In this document: positions 25,151 to 29,083 of the stretch, piece by piece
Position numbering within the stretch: position 1 is the first letter of the stretch
How the letters are laid out: every line of letters starts with the position of its first letter
Assembly (NCBI GenBank): GCA_002083395.1
Contig: LWDH01000013.1
Span: 1-29,083 of the forward strand
DNA length: 29,083 nucleotides
Source of the DNA: Proteobacteria bacterium SG_bin4
Lineage (GTDB): Bacteria > Pseudomonadota > Gammaproteobacteria > Burkholderiales > Nitrosomonadaceae
Direction of reading: 5' to 3'
Translations under genes and position numbers: made by a program
Notes under the pieces: generated by a model
Seen by the model: only the letters and a program-made list of their open reading frames with translations
Databases searched by the model: none
What the model was told of the DNA's origin: nothing

Positions 25151-25269
25151 AAGCTAATCGACCTTTGAGATTAAAAACCATAGCACACTGTTATTAAATA
25201 CATAATCAACTCTTCACATGGGTATACTTAAACATTGATGATAAACATACATTTCTCTTAATCAAGCGA

Positions 25270-25290
25270 TTATCCCAACTCGTGTTTCAT
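25270..25290 (-). other. Six-codon frame with a Shine-Dalgarno in the cheA-cheR gap
   Basis: In the otherwise empty gap 25104-25338, an ATG (25288-25290) follows GGAGG (25303-25307) at 12 bases but reads only MKHELG before TAA. This may be the stub of a lost gene (cheW or a receptor would be expected here) or chance. Confidence 0.2.
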
Positions 25291-25338
25291 GTAAAACGCC
25301 TGCCTCCAAAATCTATAAATCTGCTAGCACAACTAGAT

Positions 25339-27534
25339 TTATACGATCTCCTGTTGCGAAGCCATTACCAAAGCAGCGGTATCAAGAATAAGTGCAACCT
25401 TGCCATCACCCATGATTGTCGCCCCGGATACACCTTGCACTCTTCGATAGTTACTTTCCAGACTCTTAATGACAACCTGATGCTGTCCTACGAGATCGTC
25501 CACAAATAGGGCAGCTTTGTGACCCTCAGCTTCAAGAATTACAAGAATTCCTTCGTTAACAGCTGTAACTTTTGGGCGCAAATTGAAGATTTCATGTAAT
25601 GCAACCACAGGCAAGTATTCACCGCGCACCTGTACCACACGTCCTTGACCACTGACTGTTTTGATATCAGCGGCTGCAGGCTGTAACGACTCGGTAATGT
25701 AATTAAGTGGAACAATAAACATTTCTTCACCGACAGTTACTGATAGCCCATCAAGAATGGCAAGCGTCAAAGGCAAGCGAATCGAAATACGTGTACCGGA
25801 GCCTAACGCTGAATCGATATCAATACGCCCTCCCATACTCTGGATATTGCGCTTGACAACATCCATACCAACCCCGCGTCCAGATACATCCGTGACTTTC
25901 TCGGCCGTCGAAAAACCGGCCTCAAATATCAATGCCCAAACTTCTTGATCTGTCATACCGTCATGCACAGGCAATCCACGTTCTTTTGCTTTTGCAAGTA
26001 TCTTTCCTCGATTTAAGCCAGCTCCATCATCACTAACTTCGATTACGATACTGCCACCTTGATGAAAGGCTCGCAAAGTTATAGTACCGTGGGCTGGCTT
26101 ACCGGCGGCAACTCGTTTCTCGGCAACTTCAATGCCATGATCCAAGCTATTCCTCACCAAATGAGTCAGTGGATCAGCAATTTTTTCTATCAGACCTTTA
26201 TCAAGCTCCGTATTTTCGCCCACGGTTTTTAGCTCTACTCGTTTGTTCAACTTTGTGGCCAGATCACGAACAACCCGAGGATAACGGCTAAATACAAAAC
26301 TAATTGGCATCATGCGAATCGACATTACAGATTCTTGCAAATCCCGCGTATTTCTCTCCAATTGACTCATTCCGCTATGTAATTTTTCAAAAAGCACCGG
26401 ATCATATTGCGAAGCGGTCTGAGCTAGCATTGCCTGTGTAATCACCAATTCACCGACCAAGTTGATCATTTGATCGACCTTTTCAATACTGACACGTATT
26501 GAAGAAGTCTCATTGGTTGAAGAAGAACTAGCAGCAGTAGCTTTACTCGGGGCTTTATTTAAACCACCTGATGAGTCATTTTTACTAGAAACGGTACTGG
26601 GTTGTTGTTTAATACTTGGACTCGTTTCTGCTTCATCACAATCAATGGGTGCAGCCGGCGCTCCTGGGAAAAAACCGTACCCCGGGGCCGGCGGCAAATC
26701 AGTCATAGCAAACTCGTCATCGCTTTCACCAGTTAATACTTCTACTTCTGTGTTCTCAATAGTTCCTTTTGTAGAGCAAAGGAGTGCTGCACTTGCTTCA
26801 GAATGCTCATGTGCCACTGTCTCAATTTTGAGATTTACCGGATCAACAACAAAAGCCAATGTTTCCCAAACATCTTCTTCACAATTTGATGTCGCAAGCT
26901 TTAACTTAAAACTGTCACTCACATCAGCAGGAGTCAAATTTTCCAAAGACCCGAGGCGTTTTAAGTTTTCAAACAAATGATCAACGGTCGCAGTACTCAT
27001 ACCGGTACCTGAAAATTCAACACTAAAAATATTACTTGCTGTATCTTCTACGGCTAATTCTGTAACCTTAGGTTTGGTTTGAATACTTTCTGAATTTTCT
27101 TCAGGTTCTTCCTTAGCTGCAGCTTCAGGAGGCGATACCTGCTGTGTTCCGTCACTGAGTCTTTTTAATTCTTCACAAACAGCTGCCGCAACTTCTGGAT
27201 CAGCTTGACCCTCCCCACGATGACCTGCTAACTGATCTTTTATAACATCCCCAGCCTTAAGAAAGGCATCAATCATTTCGCTACGTACCTTGAGTTCGCC
27301 TTTACGCAATTTATCCAGCAATGTTTCCAACATATGAGTCATCTCCGTCATATCTGTAAAACCAAATGTACCAGCCCCCCCTTTGATAGAGTGAGCTGCA
27401 CGAAAAATAGCGTTTAAATCTTCCAAGTCTGGTGAATTAACATCCAGCCTTAAAAGGCATGTTTCCATTTCAGCCAATAATTCAGAAGATTCTTCAAAGA
27501 AAATTTCGTAAAACTGTTCGAGATCTGTACTCAT
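25339..27534 (-). CDS. cheA: Chemotaxis histidine kinase CheA
   Basis: Central kinase of the chemosensory array, phosphorylating CheY and CheB. The 731 residues run HPt domain with phospho-acceptor His48 (RAAHSIKGGAGTFGF) and a long acidic, low-complexity region (about 130-345) that contains one further beta-alpha unit resembling a P2-type CheY-binding domain. Next come the dimerisation helices (INLVGELVITQAML), the HATPase with HLVRNSLDHGIE and GRGVGMDVVKRNI, and a C-terminal CheW-like docking domain. No residues appear to be missing. It follows cheY by 142 bases. The next gene downstream, cheR, has its own promoter 188 bases beyond the cheA stop. Confidence 0.98.
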   Translation of the reverse strand: MSTDLEQFYEIFFEESSELLAEMETCLLRLDVNSPDLEDLNAIFRAAHSIKGGAGTFGFTDMTEMTHMLETLLDKLRKGELKVRSEMIDAFLKAGDVIKDQLAGHRGEGQADPEVAAAVCEELKRLSDGTQQVSPPEAAAKEEPEENSESIQTKPKVTELAVEDTASNIFSVEFSGTGMSTATVDHLFENLKRLGSLENLTPADVSDSFKLKLATSNCEEDVWETLAFVVDPVNLKIETVAHEHSEASAALLCSTKGTIENTEVEVLTGESDDEFAMTDLPPAPGYGFFPGAPAAPIDCDEAETSPSIKQQPSTVSSKNDSSGGLNKAPSKATAASSSSTNETSSIRVSIEKVDQMINLVGELVITQAMLAQTASQYDPVLFEKLHSGMSQLERNTRDLQESVMSIRMMPISFVFSRYPRVVRDLATKLNKRVELKTVGENTELDKGLIEKIADPLTHLVRNSLDHGIEVAEKRVAAGKPAHGTITLRAFHQGGSIVIEVSDDGAGLNRGKILAKAKERGLPVHDGMTDQEVWALIFEAGFSTAEKVTDVSGRGVGMDVVKRNIQSMGGRIDIDSALGSGTRISIRLPLTLAILDGLSVTVGEEMFIVPLNYITESLQPAAADIKTVSGQGRVVQVRGEYLPVVALHEIFNLRPKVTAVNEGILVILEAEGHKAALFVDDLVGQHQVVIKSLESNYRRVQGVSGATIMGDGKVALILDTAALVMASQQEIV

Positions 27535-27676
27535 CGGTAACCCTATTTTATGTGAATACTATTCAAGGCTAACACTCTAATAAAACCGGCAAATTAAGAA
27601 ACAGATTAATAAAAATCATTTAATCTTTAAAACTCGAGAAACCCTTCCAATTTACTAATCTGCAACGAAGTATTTT

Positions 27677-28042
27677 TTAGCCTATTACTTTTCCAATGAC
27701 TTCTAACAGTCTCTTAGGGTCAAAGGGTTTTACTAGCCATCCGGTTGCTCCGGCCGCTCTGCCTTTAGCCTTTATTTCATCACCAGACTCAGTCGTTAAG
27801 ATTAATATGGGAATGTTTTTATAATTCGCCAATTTTCTTAGCAATTCCAGTAGCTTTAATCCATCCATTCTTGGCATGTTGATGTCTGTCAAAACTAAAT
27901 TCACTTGATGAAAATTTGCTTTATCTAATGCATCCTGACCATCAACAGCTTGAATGACTTCATACCCAGCACCTTTAAGCGTAAAAGTAACCATCTGCCT
28001 TATTGATGCCGAATCATCCACTGCAAGAATTGTCTTTGCCAT
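27677..28042 (-). CDS. cheY: Chemotaxis response regulator CheY-like
   Basis: Single receiver domain of 121 residues. The acidic pocket is Asp9/Asp10, phospho-acceptor Asp53 in LTDINMPRMDG, switch Thr83 and Lys105 in LVKPFD. It has no output domain. It lies between the CheZ-like gene and cheA, so phosphorylation by CheA is expected. Sequence style (ILAVDDSASIRQMVTFTL) is that of the CheY found next to cheA in many beta- and gammaproteobacteria. It may signal within the array or act as a phosphate sink rather than bind the flagellar switch. Confidence 0.94.
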   Translation of the reverse strand: MAKTILAVDDSASIRQMVTFTLKGAGYEVIQAVDGQDALDKANFHQVNLVLTDINMPRMDGLKLLELLRKLANYKNIPILILTTESGDEIKAKGRAAGATGWLVKPFDPKRLLEVIGKVIG

Positions 28043-28102
28043 TTACCTTACCTCTCTTTCATTTTTGATCATTTATCTTGGAAACATTCAATCCAATTTG
28101 TA

Positions 28103-28687
28103 TTAGAAAAGCTCAATATCACCCATCTGCATACCCTGTTGTACAACCGGTTTTCTCTTGCTATTGCTCTTTGTCAATGCCATCGCCTCGGATATGCCTT
28201 CATGAATTCTATTCAAAGTCTTTTTGCTACTTTTTTTACCCCAGCTACTCTGTCGCTCAATTCGCCCCAACTCAATACTTAACAGTTCCACTTGGTGGGT
28301 AGTATGCGCGAGTAATTGCGTTACCAAATCTCCAAACTGTAATGAAGTTATCGCCATTTCTAATTCTTGTTCAATCTTGTCCGCCACAACCATCTGTTTC
28401 TCAAGGAGATCGAGAATAGGCTTACTGCTTTCAGGAGCCGCCAATTTCTCAATAGCCAAAACCATCTCGTGATGGGATTTGGTCAGCTTGCTAATAAATT
28501 TAAAATTAATGACTAGATTATTAACGGCATCACTAACTAATCTATCGACTTGATTAAGCTCTCCCTTAATATTTAGAAAAAATTCATCGGCTTCGGCATT
28601 GCGCAAAATACTATCTGTGCGATCCAGCCTTGTTCTATTTTCCAAATCTCTATTTTTCTTGGTGCCTGTTAATAGTGTTTCTGACAT
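28103..28687 (-). CDS. CheZ-like coiled-coil protein of the chemotaxis cluster
   Basis: The 194-residue protein is predicted to be mostly long helices (about 35-145), with charged linkers at both ends. The segment SLQFGDLVTQLL (115-126) aligns by eye with the CheZ phosphatase motif around FQDLTGQ. The Asp and distal Gln are kept, but Gly stands where CheZ has its catalytic Gln. A flexible basic tail (145-185) ends in MGDIELF, comparable to the C-terminal CheY-binding peptide of CheZ and almost identical to the end of CheD here. The start ATG 28687 has GAGGAGA nine bases upstream. It is the first gene of the cluster, 61 bases before cheY. Placement and ending suggest a CheY-interacting protein; phosphatase activity is unproven. 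Confidence 0.72.
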   Translation of the reverse strand: MSETLLTGTKKNRDLENRTRLDRTDSILRNAEADEFFLNIKGELNQVDRLVSDAVNNLVINFKFISKLTKSHHEMVLAIEKLAAPESSKPILDLLEKQMVVADKIEQELEMAITSLQFGDLVTQLLAHTTHQVELLSIELGRIERQSSWGKKSSKKTLNRIHEGISEAMALTKSNSKRKPVVQQGMQMGDIELF

Positions 28688-28859
28688 AACTACTCTCCTC
28701 GTTATGCATTTAGATCAAGGCGATTTATTTTGTTAAAAACTGATCGACTTCTTTATATGTTGATTTTTAGATTATCGAGAGTTCTTAAGTGATTGTTGTG
28801 AATCAAGACAGATAAACACGAATATCTCGACTCACTTTGCAAATCATTTTTTCTGCAAG

Positions 28860-28886
28860 CTATCGGTCTAATTTGTAATAACTTTA
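28860..28886 (-). promoter_or_regulatory. Sigma-28 (FliA) type promoter of the chemotaxis cluster
   Basis: The minus strand reads TAAAGTTA (28879-28886), exactly 11 bases, then ACCGATAG (28860-28867), matching the FliA consensus TAAAGTTT / GCCGATAA at 13 of 16 positions. The leader to the first ATG would be about 165 bases and holds no clear gene. The same -10 core occurs before cheR. Confidence 0.78.
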
Positions 28887-29009
28887 GCTGTAAGAAAACT
28901 CAGGGTGTTGTGGTCCAATAGAGCCGGATATCTTGTTAAGGTAGTTTGATCTGGTTTAATGAATCGTTCCGGGTTTTCTGGAGATAAAATGATTTGAGAG
29001 GAGGAAGAG

Positions 29010-29075
29010 ATGAAAAATCAAATCAGTTGTACGAGAACGAGCGGTAAGATTGGGGGTGTCCTAGATTTTGTGTAA
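29010..29075 (+). pseudogene. Short 5' gene fragment cut by an insertion element
   Basis: ATG 29010 follows a long GAGGAGGAAGAG Shine-Dalgarno and opens MKNQISCTRTSGKIGG, but stops after 21 codons inside a sequence that resembles an insertion-sequence terminus. The strong initiation site suggests a real gene start whose remainder was separated by insertion. Its identity cannot be read from so few residues. The span 28688-29009 otherwise holds only the promoter noted above. Confidence 0.35.
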
Positions 29076-29083
29076 ACGGTGTT
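29051..29083 (+). mobile_element. Likely terminal repeat of an IS256/mutator-type element (window edge)
   Basis: The last 33 bases (GGGGGTGTCC, then TTTTGTGTAAACGGTGTT) resemble by eye the terminal inverted repeats of IS256-family elements, which commonly contain TTTGTGTAAAC. The element would extend past the right edge. No transposase is visible in the window, so this rests on the motif alone. Confidence 0.45.

Noticed and set aside
26513..26980. Plus-strand frame of 155 codons antisense to cheA
   Set aside because: It overlaps the low-complexity linker of cheA, has Ser/Ala-rich shadow composition and no start signal.

Overview
The window looks like the chromosome of a betaproteobacterium, most plausibly a Nitrosomonas-type member of the Nitrosomonadaceae. 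This is inferred from gene content and order (tRNA-Leu, tig, clpP, clpX, lon; nudJ-mnmA; a cheA/R/D/B cluster with sigma-28-like promoters; groESL with both CIRCE and a sigma-32-like promoter) and the moderately AT-rich composition. No species assignment is possible from the sequence alone.

Layout. Positions 1-386 hold the 3' end of an endonuclease/exonuclease/phosphatase-family gene whose frame is interrupted at the window edge. Positions 412-6473 are a minus-strand protein-quality-control unit, read tRNA-Leu(UAG), trigger factor, ClpP, ClpX, Lon. Positions 6548-7294 hold an SDR oxidoreductase with Phe at the usual catalytic Tyr. Positions 7390-9629 are groES-groEL with a strong terminator, a CIRCE operator and an adjoining heat-shock promoter. 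Positions 9789-11328 are nudJ-mnmA, and 11442-13262 a membrane-bound hybrid histidine kinase.

Positions 13469-18632 form an accessory segment starting at tRNA-Ser(UGA). It contains a decayed type I restriction-modification locus: an hsdS tail, then an hsdR that has lost its 5' part, carries a one-base deletion and has a TGA in place of a conserved Trp. Five bases after the hsdR stop codon begins the 8-bp duplicated target of a complete IS1595-family transposon (16265-18457). The element has 25-bp inverted repeats with one mismatch and target duplication TTCCGTAA. It carries a transposase, a passenger gene with a probable winged-helix C-terminus under its own promoter, and about 300 bases of hairpin-rich DNA ending in an intrinsic terminator.

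Positions 18633-22450 hold an HDOD protein, a minus-strand set (old-yellow-enzyme reductase, lipocalin lipoprotein, DUF2905), a DUF4389 membrane protein and an NlpC/P60 lipoprotein. Positions 22480-28687 are a minus-strand chemotaxis cluster, read cheZ-like, cheY, cheA, cheR, cheD, cheB, with sigma-28-type promoters before the first gene and before cheR. No cheW or receptor gene is present. CheD and the CheZ-like protein both end in a GD(V/I)ELF motif. The right edge (about 29050-29083) resembles the terminal repeat of an IS256/mutator-type element just downstream of a short, well-initiated reading frame.

The strongest discovery targets are the passenger-carrying IS1595 transposon with its unexplained structured region, and the shared C-terminal motif plus unusual CheZ-like protein in the chemotaxis cluster.
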